The notes beneath the pieces are model-generated. The model saw only the letters and a list, made by a program, of their open reading frames with translations. It ran no database searches and was not told where the DNA came from. The position numbers and the translations under genes were made by a program. This document shows, piece after piece, positions 11,572 through 22,841 of a stretch of 64,000 bases of DNA (position 1 is its first letter; the number at the start of each line of letters is the position of its first letter). Origin of the DNA: Pyrus communis (taxonomy: Eukaryota > Streptophyta > Magnoliopsida > Rosales > Rosaceae); NCBI RefSeq assembly GCF_963583255.1, contig NC_084803.1:12260478-12324477 (forward strand). Direction: 5' to 3'.

Positions 11572-12358
11572 AATAATGTCATCTATAATTTTTTTTTTTT
11601 TTACTTTATATTGAAATATTGAATCGAAATTCTACAACATCACGTGACGGTGAATATTCATTCCATGCAAGTTTTTCTAGTGCAATAATACTTGTTGATC
11701 AAAATTGTCCAAATTTTATATTACCCTAAAATTCATAAATGCAAAAAACAAGTAAATCATAAATTATTTAATCATCTAATTGTTATCCAAAACACTGATA
11801 AAGATTTTCCAGTTGATATGACAATGTTAATTAAATCATTAAAATAATTTCTAATTTGTTGAGTTTTTGTAGGGTTGATATTTTTAATGAATGATCTTGA
11901 AAACATATATTTTAATCATTAAACAAGGTTACAAAGTTATAAAATAAATGAGATTTTAAATAAGGGAACTGTTATTAGCATTTCAAAAATCTCATTCCAC
12001 ACTTCTTAGAAGTGTATTATTCTTTCTAATTATAAAAAATTTGGAGTAAAAAATGAGATTTTTAGAGGGTCAATAACAATTCCCTTAAATAAATAAAAAA
12101 CTGAATTTAACATAAAATATTGCTTGTATAACAAAATAAAAATAAATTAAACTGAGATTGTGCAAGTGAAAAATCCGATCCGCTCGTAAGTTCGAACAAA
12201 CTTAATTGCAAATTCTAATAATACACGAACAATGTGTAGATATCATGTCCTAAAAATCACACTAAGCACTGGATATATAGACATGTTTAGGTTTTATATG
12301 CTTATGCAAACCCTAATGTGCACACAATCCCAGAAATTAAACACATCGGGGACCTAAT

Positions 12359-15300
12359 TTATGCGGAGAACATAACTGCATACTCCCCGGACTTGGACAG
12401 TTCCTCCCCTGCCTCCCCTTCTTCCTCATCCCAAATCGTTTTATCCTCACAGTGCCCATATGCCCAACTACACAGTAAAAAGTAAAAGACATTTACCACA
12501 CTCAACCCAGCAACGATCCAATAGTAATAATCGTAGTGAGCCTTGTTTAGGTTGCTTGAAACCCAGCTCACACCTCCTTTTCTAGTGGCATCAGCGATAA
12601 TAGTAACAAGTAAACTCCCCACCAAGCTCCCAACTCCAAACCCTAGCGTCAAAAGAGCCACTGCAATGCTGGACATGCTTTTTGGGAACTGAGAGTAGTA
12701 AAACTCCAGTTGCCCAATTGCATTGAGAGCCTCAGCGAGTCCAATGAGGCAGTGTTGTGGGATCATCCACTTGGCAGACATGCCGACTACACCGTCCGGT
12801 TTGTTCAAAAAACCCTCTCGGATTGCTGTTTGTCTTCTGTGCCTCTCAACCTCTGCAGCCACTGCCATTGCCAAACAGGAGATTGCTAGTCCACCCCCTA
12901 TTCGTTGCTTGAAGCTAAGCCCGCGTGGCCTTTTCGTGTACTTTGATATCAAGGGGACTATAATACGGTCGTAGATGGCCACCCATATTGTGAGAGTGAG
13001 GATTCCAAACACGGAAAATGAGGCTGCTGGAATTTTGATCTTGCCAAACAAATGCCTCTCCATGGACTTTGCTTGGAGCGCGGGAAACGTGTGTTGGCTG
13101 ATAATAACTGAGATTATAATGCTGCTAGACCAAATGGGCAGGACTCGGATCAAGGCTTTCAGCTCCTGTACTTGCCTGACAGTGCATAAACTCCATGGAT
13201 CTTTGGCCAAACCATCAGGGCCTATGTCCTTTTCAGGACTTCTTATGATGCAAGCTTTATTTAGGTACCTAAAATGAGCCAATACATATGCATATATATA
13301 AATTATCAATACACACATCAAGTCAAAACCAATTGTCATATGCATGTGAAGAGAAAATTTTAAGTGTAACTAGTTCTGTATATAACTATGAGTCTATCTC
13401 TCTCATTAAATAAGTTAATGTGAGGTGAGCTATCTAGGTGTGGAGGGAAGCAAGTTAAGGGTAAAACCAGTGTTACAGGCTCGAGCTAAAATTGATATAA
13501 TAGGCTCAGGATTATATAAAACTGGTGGTAGATATGTGATGATTCATATATACAAAGATATATATACGTACAAGTGAAATACGTTGTTCTTTTTGGAGTT
13601 TTTGTTTTATGCCTATTAGGGAATAAAATATGATAGCTTAGTGACATATATAGTTAAGTACATGCATATACCACGTTATATTATCAAGATAATGTATTTA
13701 GGTGTCCCTTTACCTTAGTTTATCTGTCGGAGCGACAAACTTGGAACCCTTGGGACTGTACCATGCATCAAAATTCTTTGGTGGCAACGCCATGTTTTTG
13801 TTTTTCCAAGCAGCTGCAAACACTCGAAGAAATCCAGCAGACAAGTTCTTGTTCGGAGGAACTTTGACATAAAGGGAAGATCCCAAGAAGAAGAAAACAG
13901 TGGACAAGAACATGAGCCCTACAGGGACTCCAAACCCTACAACCCATCCAATTTGATCCTGAATATAAACAATGACTGTCACTGCAAGCATGACTGAGAC
14001 TCCAACCGAAGCATAATACCAATTGAAGAAGCTCTGCAAGCGCCTTTCGTTATTTGGGTCGTCTGGATTGTCCAGTTGATTGGTACCGAAGGCCAAGGAA
14101 CATGGTCTGATGCCACCGGCTCCAATCGACATGAGGCCGAATGAGGCGAAGAGAAGCATGACTTGAGCTGTGTTTGCTGGAACACATTTTTCTTTGTACG
14201 GGTCGCAATGATGTGGCCTTGTTTGTGGAAGTTTTGCTGTTAGCCATAACACAATCATTCCCTGCAAGGAAAAATATGATTAATTTTTGGGGTTTTTGAA
14301 CTTTAATCCTTGAAGAAGATTAAAATTTAATAAAAATTTGGTGTTAGATTAGACATTGATTTTAGTCCTTTAATGTGTACTTAATTCAAATTCATATATA
14401 CTTTTGTTTTAATATTTAATAGATATCTTATTTAATGTTATTACATTAAATTTTAAATTTATTATTATACACAATTTAATTCATTAATTTTATTTAACTT
14501 CTTGTAATTAGTGTACCTAAACGTTTGTATCATAATATATTTTACTAAATTAGTGTACTAAAATGTCCGTATTTAAATATATTGTAGTACCTAAATACAT
14601 TGTAGTGAATTAGTGGCACATAAGAAAATATGCAAAAACATAAGTGTACCAAAAATTCCGTAGCTAAATATATGATTCAAAACTAGTGTACCGAAATATC
14701 CGTACCTAAATATATTATACTAAACTAGTGTACCGAAATGTCTGTACCTAAACATATTATATACTAAACTAGTGTACCGAAATGTTCATACCTAAATATA
14801 TTACAATGAATTAATGACACATAAGACAATATGCAAAAATATAAGTGTACCGAAAAATATCTACAAAAATATCTTCATAAGATACTATAATGAGAATTAA
14901 AATTTATAATATAATTTTAAAATTTTATTTTTGAACACCATAAAACTGGCATTAATAGAGTCTAGGGACTAAAATTAATTTTTAATCTTGTATAAAATAT
15001 TTTTCTAAACTTCATCTTATTGAAGCATTAAAATCTAATTTTCTATTAATTTTTTTGTGCACGTAACATAGATGACAACTTAACATGATATGGAGAATTA
15101 GGGCAAACTTTGCTTACAAATAGGCTAACGATTGTTCCCATAGAAATCACATGAAACCGACCCCAGAGAGAATCGGCGAGAAAAGCTCCGATAATAGGCG
15201 TAAAATTTGACAAGGCTGACCACAAGAACAAGATGCTAGTTCCAGTAGCGGCGTCCAAGTGATATTCAAATATCAAGTAAAAGATCATATTAGCCTGAAG

Positions 15301-15614
15301 ACCAAAGCTTGCAACCTTTTCGAATGACTCATTTGCTGCACATGAAAAACATTCGCATAAACCATAATTTGATCATCAAAATAAAATTATACCACAAACT
15401 AGGGATGTCACATAAGTAGTCCGGTTCTAGCTAGAACATATATCTGTTTTTATTTGTCGAATAAAAAAAAAACATCATGCACAGAGATCCTGATCGTAAA
15501 AGAGAGCATACAGATGATAAAAGGCATGGTTCTAAGGCCACCCTTCATGCTTGTGACCTGTTTGGTGATGGTCTTGGTTTGGTCTGAAGCGACCACCTTC
15601 ATCTTTGCACCCAT
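12359..15614 (-). CDS. NPF (NRT1/PTR) family transporter, NPF1-like
   Basis: Four minus-strand exons, 15614-15512, 15335-15118, 14261-13714 and 13268-12359, sum to 1779 nt (592 aa), with GT-AG borders and matching phases. This is normal NPF length (twelve membrane segments, proton-coupled transport of nitrate, peptides or other small solutes, usually at the plasma membrane). The proton-coupling ExxE[R/K] motif is present as ESFEK (residues 37-41). The motifs SIGAGGIRPCSLAFG, ESFFNWYYA-like NWYYASVGVSV and FPKSMSSIA are family hallmarks. The sequence TMPFII followed by NESFEKVASFGL, and RYLNKAC after the central loop, place it near NPF1. Substrate cannot be read from sequence. Intron 2 (14262-15117) holds an AT-rich repeat array. 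A 48-bp tandem duplication lies just upstream of the start. Confidence 0.93.
14500..14870. repeat. AT-rich degenerate tandem array in intron 2 of the transporter
   Basis: Units of the form CTAGTGTACCGAAATGTCCG followed by TACCTAAATATATTATACTA are repeated about six times with variable spacing. The reverse complement of the same motif (TACATTTCGGTACA, ATTTAGGTACATTA) forms the DNA around the Cassandra element at 43.2-44.2 kb. Confidence 0.7.
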
Positions 15615-15674
15615 TGTTTTGGTCTCAGAATGAATGAGATCTTTGAGGATATGATGATCAAGTAGTTAAAGGGA

Positions 15675-15772
15675 AATGGAGAGAGAGAGAGATTTAAAAG
15701 CTTTGTTCGCTCACAGCTGCATGAATGGAGAGAGAGAGATTTAAAAGCTTTGTTCGCTCACAGCTGGATGAA
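15675..15772 (-). repeat. 48-bp tandem duplication upstream of the NPF start codon
   Basis: ATGGAGAGAGAGAGA...GATTTAAAAG...CTCACAGCTG is present twice back to back (about 15676-15724 and 15725-15772), differing by one base and a GA unit. It starts about 60 bases upstream of the ATG, so it probably lies in the 5' leader or core promoter. It duplicates a CAGCTG E-box. Confidence 0.75.
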
Positions 15773-17457
15773 TGGAGACAACAACAAAGCTTCCATTATG
15801 ATCACTATCACTATTTAAAACTCCTAAAAAACTCCTTATCGCTCATTTATTTCTGCCACGGAATCTTTGAGTTTGGATTGCACAATGCAAATAATTGGCC
15901 TTAAATAATCTTCATTTATTTTAAATTTTTACTAAGTCTACAAAATTGTCGCATAGTGTTTATCATCACCAAAAAGCACTATTTTTGAGCAGCAGGAGAC
16001 TGAAAATTCTTGATCTGATCTTTCTTTGTTCGCAATTAGAAATCATGTTGATGTGTTCGAAGTTATTAATTCAAGAACAAATGAACTATTTTCAAGGCAA
16101 TATAACGATTAACGGTCAACTTTTATTTGTCAGCAAAATACCTGCGAATCCGACTACTCTTAACAAAACTACAAATGCTATTGCCGGCTAAAGAAACAAA
16201 TGACTAGCATCAATAACTAGAAACCATTTATAAGATTAATATTGATCATGATTTTAACAGAAATGTGTCATTTCATAGGTTTATTTATTTTTTAAATATA
16301 TGAAGAGATGTAAACAAGGTAGTTGTTGGATGTTAATTTGATGGGTATATTTTGCATGACTATCCATGTGTTCCTTTAAAAAATGATTTTGATACTTCAA
16401 CTGGAGACGGTCTCAGTAAACATGTAGCTGATGACTTTTGATTAACGTAAAAGTTATCTAGCTAGTTGATAGCTAAAGCAAATTGAGTACATATATAATA
16501 GAGTGTGAGAGTCTGTACAAGTGTGAAAACAATACATACTAATCAACGTTTAAGGATTATAACTATAGTATTTAATTTTATCTGAATCATTAAAATAGAA
16601 GAAATCGACTATCTGATATATCTTAATTCTAACTCATTTTTCTAAGCAACTATTGGGACTTTAAAGCCTGGCTTTTTTTTTTTCACCCTTATTTTCGGTC
16701 AGCTACTACATTGAGTTCGGTGATAAAAGAATTAGTAGCAGTATAAGCACTCATCTCCACTTTTACTTTAAAAAGAACCCTTGGGTGCATAGGGCTTCTC
16801 TATATGAACAGAAAATTCAAAGTAAAACTAGTCATAGGTAATGATTTTTTTATTACTTACTTCCGCATGTAAGCGATAAGAAATACCCTATTAACCTGAG
16901 AGTTTAAGACATGCTTAATTTAACCTCACTATGAAGTGACAACGAATCGCTCATCCATTATGCAACTAATCAGTTTAATGTACTACATAGTTATAGTTAA
17001 TGATTTTAGAAGTACTTCAAAAGATGTTATATTCATGCAAAAGAAGAAAAATTAAAACAGTTATTTATTATGCGCGTTAAATTCATAGTCATGTATTGTG
17101 TATATAATATAACATACAAAAGCGTGCAGAAACTCATAAGCTAATCCATCATCATACATAAGTCACAAAGGCACCGTGGACCTTGGAATTTTGTGAAGTG
17201 TGGCAAAACCTAAAACAGTCAACGTTTTCTGCTCAAAGGAAAACACATGTAAAAGAGATAAATACAAAGTGCAGAGGATTAGAAAAGCTAGCATTTTATT
17301 ATATATTTATAGAAACTTACATTTAGTTAAGAAAATATAGATGCAGAGTGCCCAAAATTCCCACAAAAGTGGGTTAAAAGAAGGAAATATTGCAAACTGA
17401 AATTTAATAGTAGTGCTAATTTTTAAGCCGTACTTAAGCAAAGTTTAACCAAGTAGG
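15773..17457. other. intergenic region between NPF 5' side and stachyose synthase 3' end
   Basis: AT-rich, with no exon supported. A TTTTAAATAG sequence on the minus strand near 15811-15820 could be a weak TATA element for the NPF gene. Sequence just below 17458 is presumably the stachyose synthase 3' untranslated region. Confidence 0.45.
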
Positions 17458-20400
17458 TCAAAACATAAAAACTAACTCAGAAATGCCAGCAGCTTCTTCA
17501 ACCCAAGGAAGATTGAGCTTCAGTTTGCCCTTATCAGACCACTCAAAAGCCACCTCTCCACCATTCAGACAACATTTCTTTGGACACCCACTTGAGTAGG
17601 CCAAGAAACTGCTTCCACCTTTGACCTTCACCTTTGCACTAACTTCCCCCTCAATTGTGTACTCCAATTCCTGGATGCTTCCTCCACTGTTGAACATGTT
17701 TGTAAGTCCCACCGGAGCGAATTTGTTGCCCGGGCTGAGGGTTTGGACTGGCACAATGGTGAAAATCTCAAAGGAAGACGGCTGGATAGTGATTCGAATA
17801 GCAGCAGATTTTGGAGTCAAAACGCGGAGTTCATCATCCTGGTTGAGATGGACAATGTACTCTTCAGCCTTTCCCATATGAGCTAGTTCTAAGTTTTGAT
17901 CCCATTCAATATCAGAAACATGCACTGAACAAAGGATTGGCTTGTAGCAATCTGGAAAGCCTTTGATCCTTTGCTCCTTGGGGTCCCAACCTGCTCCTTG
18001 GCAGTTGAATCCTCCAATCACACCACCAAACTGCGAATAAGTAGAAAAGCGAGCGCGCTTTAAAGATTGAATCGAGACAAACTAGAAAGCAAAGATTAAC
18101 CCACTTAACTAACATTGAGTTGCACATTATATATTAGTACACCTAAAGAACCGTCTGTTGATATGCCATTGATATTGTGTCATAGCATTGTAGCCAACAA
18201 AACATACTGACATAATATTCATACATTATCGACAAATCTAGAGAAATTATGCATTTTATACCTTGTTGAAGTTCCAAATTTTGAGAGCAGTTTTGCCGTC
18301 AAACAAAGGATTTTTGAAGAGGCAGTCTCTGGTTGGAAGGGCACAATGCAGGCAATTGGGAACGGTTCCATCTGGATGAACAAGCTTCTTGATGAGATCG
18401 AAATCATGACTACCAACAAAGTCGCTTAAATACACCGGACCTCCACAGATAGCCCTAGACCCGGCATGATATTTGGCACAAAGATGGTCTGATTGGAACA
18501 TATCCCAATCCGGCACGATCATCTGCCCCATCCACATACTGTTGTAGGAGCAGTGGATCATATGAACACCTTGTAGCCAGTAAACTCCCATTGGATCTCC
18601 ACTCGGGTCCTGGAACCAAAAATCATCACCTGCAACACAAGAATACAGTATGACAGGGTTGATATATGTCCGCAATCTCATTAAGAATAGATCGATTTGT
18701 TTAGACTTCCTAACCAGCTCTTCCCATGGAAATTTGCCTTGTCCCGAGGAAGAAGAAGTCGTTGCATTGCTGCATGCTAGAAATAAGTCCACTCCCATTG
18801 AAGTTCTTCGCAAGAGAATCACTCAGCCCCTTGTAATAAGCCTTCGCAAGCTCCACGCGACCTCCATGTTCCTCAGACACATATTCAAGAATCTACAAAA
18901 ATTCATTGTAAATAAAATTAAGCACGCGCGCGTTGCACAATTCATACTACTATCAAAATGAGCAAATGTAGAGTAGCAATATTATCAAAAATTTCAGGGT
19001 ACTAAACTTACATGAATAACATCCACTTTGACTCCTGTGACGCCAACTTCAGACAGGTACGAATGCATCGAGTCATATAAAAGAGAAGCATGATCGGGAT
19101 GAACAAGCCCCATTCCCCCTTCAAGCACTTTATCCACCGCGAGATCATTCATAGTTCCGTCAAGTCCGGGAGGGAGAATGCAGGGAGTGATCTTAGCATT
19201 GAGATGGGTTGCACCAGGCTTAACACCACACCAGGCCCCACAAAGAGCATGCCACACATATATATCATCCAAACCCTTAAACTTGCTTCTCAAGTCACTT
19301 GTGAAAGCCTTCAGTCCATAGCTTCCAACCCTGCAAGTACATCCCCGGCAGCTTCCATTACTAGCACCAGTTTCTTGTCCACCAAGTAACTCACTCAACT
19401 CTTGCTGCAACTTTTGAATTTTTGTTTCGAAGACAGATAGGTCAGTGACCCCAGACCGAACGGCCTTGTCGCGGGTCTTCTCAGCTTGCTCAATTTCTAT
19501 TGCTTTGGCTATCAACATCTTTGGCCTTTTGTGATCGAACGAAGGCGCATTAGGACTTAACATGGAACCACCTTTGTAGTTCTTGAATTTCTTGCACTCG
19601 TCAAACCTGTGAAGCCTAGCAAGCATCTGACTTCCACAAAGGACTAGATTTTTCGCATCCTCATTCAGGTCTTCATTTTCATCAAAACTGATGCTTTGCC
19701 AGCCATCATCAACGATGAGAAAGCGAGGAGACACACCGGCTTCAGTGAACTCATTTATACCGTGCCAAATTCCAGCAGGTTCAACCGTTAAGTAGAAGGC
19801 ATCCCAAGTGCACCAACCGAATTTGTCAACCAGATTCGGAACTGTTTTCTCTTCCAACAGCCTGAAGGTATTAAGATGAACTCTAATAGCACTAAAGGCC
19901 TCTTTCATCAAGTTGTAAGGATTGTCAGAAGCATGAACATATGCAATAGCATCGAAATTCGATGCTTTCACTTGCGTAGACCCGCTCTCGGCACAGATCA
20001 CGACATGTCCATCATTCCCGGGTTGAAGAGCAGACCTAAAAGATCCATCAATAATCGGTATGATGATCACATAGGATTTTATTTCAGGGACGTCAAAAAG
20101 CACCCATTGTGTTTCCTTCTGCAAATTCGAACCGGAGTTTCCAACCCACATGGTAGACCACCATGTCTTGAACCGAAAAATGCTGAGAAAATCCCTGTCA
20201 CTGGATCTTCCCAAGGAATTCTTCAACCTATCCGAAGGCACATCCGCTTTGAACCCCAGGAACCCTCCCTTGTGTGACAAGGCACCAACACGGTTGAGCA
20301 GGGGAAGTGGAACATCGTCACAAGGCTGGCAGATTGAATTAAAGGGACTGAAAGTGACATTGTTTGGAACTTCATCAAGCAGTGGAACACCTCTAACACT

Positions 20401-20493
20401 AAGCTTTCCATTCGACAAGTCGAAATATTCTTCTATGATTTCAGGCAGAGAAACATCGTTGATCGGATTAACAGGAAGATTAGGAGGCGCCAT
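17458..20493 (-). CDS. STS: stachyose synthase (galactinol-raffinose galactosyltransferase)
   Basis: Exons on the minus strand: 20493-19012, 18892-18715, 18629-18262 and 18030-17458. They total 2601 nt (866 aa) with correct phases and GT-AG borders. It belongs to glycoside hydrolase family 36. Stachyose synthase moves galactose from galactinol to raffinose, giving stachyose for storage or phloem transport. Visible motifs are IVDDGWQSI (about 259-267), KVDVI with the likely nucleophile Asp491, QQCNDFFFLGTRQIS, GVYWLQGVHMIHCSYNS and WMGQMIVPDWDMFQSD. The roughly 80-residue insertion at about 320-395 (starting near RPKMLIAKAIE, then a helical Gln/Glu/Lys stretch) separates stachyose synthases from raffinose synthases, and total length agrees. 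An unusual Cys cluster, CRGCTC (382-387), ends the insertion. No disabling change was seen. Confidence 0.93.
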
Positions 20494-21415
20494 TAGCAGA
20501 GGAAAATAGAGCAAAAACAGAGCGAAAAGAAACAGAGGAAAACAGAGGATTACAAGTTGTAAACTCAAAGCTAATAGAAAGAAAAGCTTGGTTTGAAGGT
20601 GGAGGATAAGAAAACTGGACAGTATTATATAGGGCGTAACCAGAATTTCTAATAAGAGGGTCAACCAAAAAATAAAAAGGGTTTAATAAGTAGATCTTAC
20701 AAATTAATTTAGAAATATCATAAATTCGATATTTATAGCCTAATTGGATTATCATTCCATAATCATATAATATAGTACTAAAGCTAAGTATAACTATTTT
20801 CTAATATAGTAATGAAAAGATGAACAAAAAAATAAGAGTATCAAATGCTGATTTTTAAATTTACTAAAAAATCAAACAAATTCAAGACACACGTGTGAAT
20901 AAATTAAAAAACTTGAGGCAAGGAATGAAGTGACATGCGCCTTTAAGCTCAAGTGTCTTAGTCTCTTGACTCTTTACGTACATATGATATTAGATTATGT
21001 TTTATGCAACCAATATTATTGTACAAATACAAAAAAAATTTGATATAACATGTGAAAAGACATATTCTCAAAATGACAAGAAGGATGAAGTGACCCTTGG
21101 AGGGTCGCTGGATTTGAAGCCATTTCTTGGGTATCAAGCTAAATCGAAACCGAAAAATTGAAAACGAGAACATAATTAAGTTTTGATTACAATCTCCATA
21201 CTATGATTGGAAGGTATAATCTTTGGTATGGAAATTTAGAAGTCGTAATCTTTGATATAAAAGAGAAGATTAAAAGGTTTTAAGAGTTGGATTCGAGATT
21301 GGAAGAACCAAGAAGGCAAGAAAATGAATTGTTTGATTTGATCGAAAGAAGATTGTTTGCAATTTTTTATGCACCGAATGAAATGGGAGGCAAAATTAAA
21401 CTGGAAAATTTAATA
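20494..21415. other. stachyose synthase upstream region and AT-rich spacer
   Basis: Contains the promoter side of the stachyose synthase gene and AT-rich DNA. From 21287 a short plus-strand ORF (starting DSRLEEPRRQENELFDLIERR) runs into the young LTR insertion. I do not recognise it. Confidence 0.45.
20625..20631 (-). promoter_or_regulatory. TATA box candidate for stachyose synthase
   Basis: The minus strand reads CCTATATAATACTG about 130 bases upstream of the ATG at 20493. Position and sequence fit a plant TATA box. No transcript evidence is available. Confidence 0.5.
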
Positions 21416-21420
21416 AAGGG

Positions 21421-22769
21421 TGTAGACATCGAAATTTCAGTAAAAACAAATGTTCACCAATGCATTAAAGTTTTGACGTGTCAAGGCATACATGGCATAC
21501 GCCACGTGTTGTACAAATTGTACACATGGCGTGTGACTCAACAAAATAGGAAGAAATACCCTTGAAGGATTAAACAAGTTTTTCTTCTCATTTTGGGCAA
21601 TGACAAGGCAAGTACATTTCAATCCATTGAGGATCAAAACAAGTTTTTCTTCTCATGTTGGGCAATGACAAGGCAAGCACACTTCAATCCATTACGGATC
21701 AAAACAAGTTCTTCTCATTTTGGGCAATGACAAAGCATACACATTTCAAGTTTAAAATGGTGTTAAGTGGGAAATTAGGCCATAAGTTAGACCACTTCAA
21801 GTTTAAAATGGTATTAAGTGGGAAATTAGGCCATAAGTTACACCACTTCAATTTCAATATTGCATTAAGTGGGAAAATTAGGCAATGGTGCTTGGAAAGG
21901 AAAAAAATATTTTGTGGTGGTGATTCATTCTCAAAGCTTATAAATAGGCTTCTCCATCAAGGTATCAATCATCAAGGAATTCACAAATACATTTCTCTAC
22001 TCCAAAATTAGAAGAGAATTCCCCAAATCCTTGAAGCTTTGAAACTCTAAAGCTTTCAAGCAAATTCCGAAGGATCAAGAAAGCTCTCTTCGTTCTTCGT
22101 TAAATCCTCTTTCAAGATCAAGCCACGACGGCCCTTGAAGAAAGTGTTCATCCGTTCATCCTAAGCATAAGCCCCCAACGGCCCTTTGGATCAACAACCT
22201 CAACAAATCCACACATCCAATCGTTCTTCAAGATTAAGCCCAAAAGCCCTTGAAGATCCGCTCATCCATCAACCTTCAAGATCAAGCCCAAAAGCCCTTG
22301 AAGAAATCCACACAACCATTATTCAAGATCAAGCCCCGACGGCCCTTGAAGAAAGTGTTCATCATTCATCCTAAGATCAAGCCCCAACGGCCCCTTGGAT
22401 CAACAGCACAAACAAATCCACACATCCAATCGTTCTTCAAGACTAAGTCCAAAAGCCCTTGAAGATCCGCTCATCCATCCTCCTTCAAGATCAAGCCCAA
22501 AAGCCCTTGAAGAAATCCACACAACCATTATTCAAGATCAAGCCCCGACGGCCCTTGAAGAAAGTGTTCATCCGTTCATCAACTGTTCATCCTTAGATCA
22601 AGCCCCGACGGCCCTTTGGATCAACAACTCATCCACAAATCTACATCTTACGGAGATCGAATCAGAGGACCAAATTAGAGAGATCGTAACCCCAAAATCA
22701 TAAACACAAAAATATTATTTTGTACACGTTATTCTGGTTTCTTGTTTCAAGGAATCTTTCGTGTTCACA
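21421..22769 (+). repeat. 5' LTR of the Tat-like element
   Basis: TGTAGACATC...GTTCACA. TATAAATA at 21939-21946 is the likely promoter. From about 22100 to 22640 it carries about nine copies of a hairpin-forming unit, TTCAAGATCAAGCC...GGCCCTTGAA, with spacers such as GAAATCCACACAACC and GAAAGTGTTCATC. ORFs across the array are by-products of the repeat. Confidence 0.95.
22100..22640. repeat. tandem hairpin repeats in the 5' LTR
   Basis: Each unit begins CTTCAAG and ends CTTGAAG, which are reverse complements. Inner GCC/GGC pairs extend the stem around a short CCGAC or CAAAA loop. About nine units are present, some shortened to TTGGATCAAC ends. The same array is in the 3' LTR (about 29953-30493), and related units lie at about 28795-29185 just before the 3' LTR. 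Confidence 0.85.
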
Positions 22770-22773
22770 AATT

Positions 22774-22790
22774 TGGCACGCCCGGTGGGA
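22774..22790 (+). other. primer-binding-like site
   Basis: TGGCACGCCCGGTGGGA begins four bases after the LTR end and starts with TGG, which pairs with the CCA of a tRNA 3' end. I did not assign the tRNA. Confidence 0.6.
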
Positions 22791-22841
22791 TAATCTCTAC
22801 CTCTCATCTCTGTCTCCGTTCAAGATATTCAAGCACAGTCC

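Larger units (their letters stand above)
9707..12358. other. AT-rich intergenic region downstream of the transporter gene
   Basis: No coding exon supported. It contains a direct-repeat pair (9823-10000 and 11054-11220) and a MITE (11370-11571), listed separately. Short ORFs near 10.1-10.4 kb have no recognisable domain. Confidence 0.5.

Noticed and set aside
22100..22640. Regular repeats with spacers as a CRISPR-like array
   Set aside because: This is plant LTR sequence. Units are imperfect, spacers are themselves repeated, and the identical array occurs in the second LTR.
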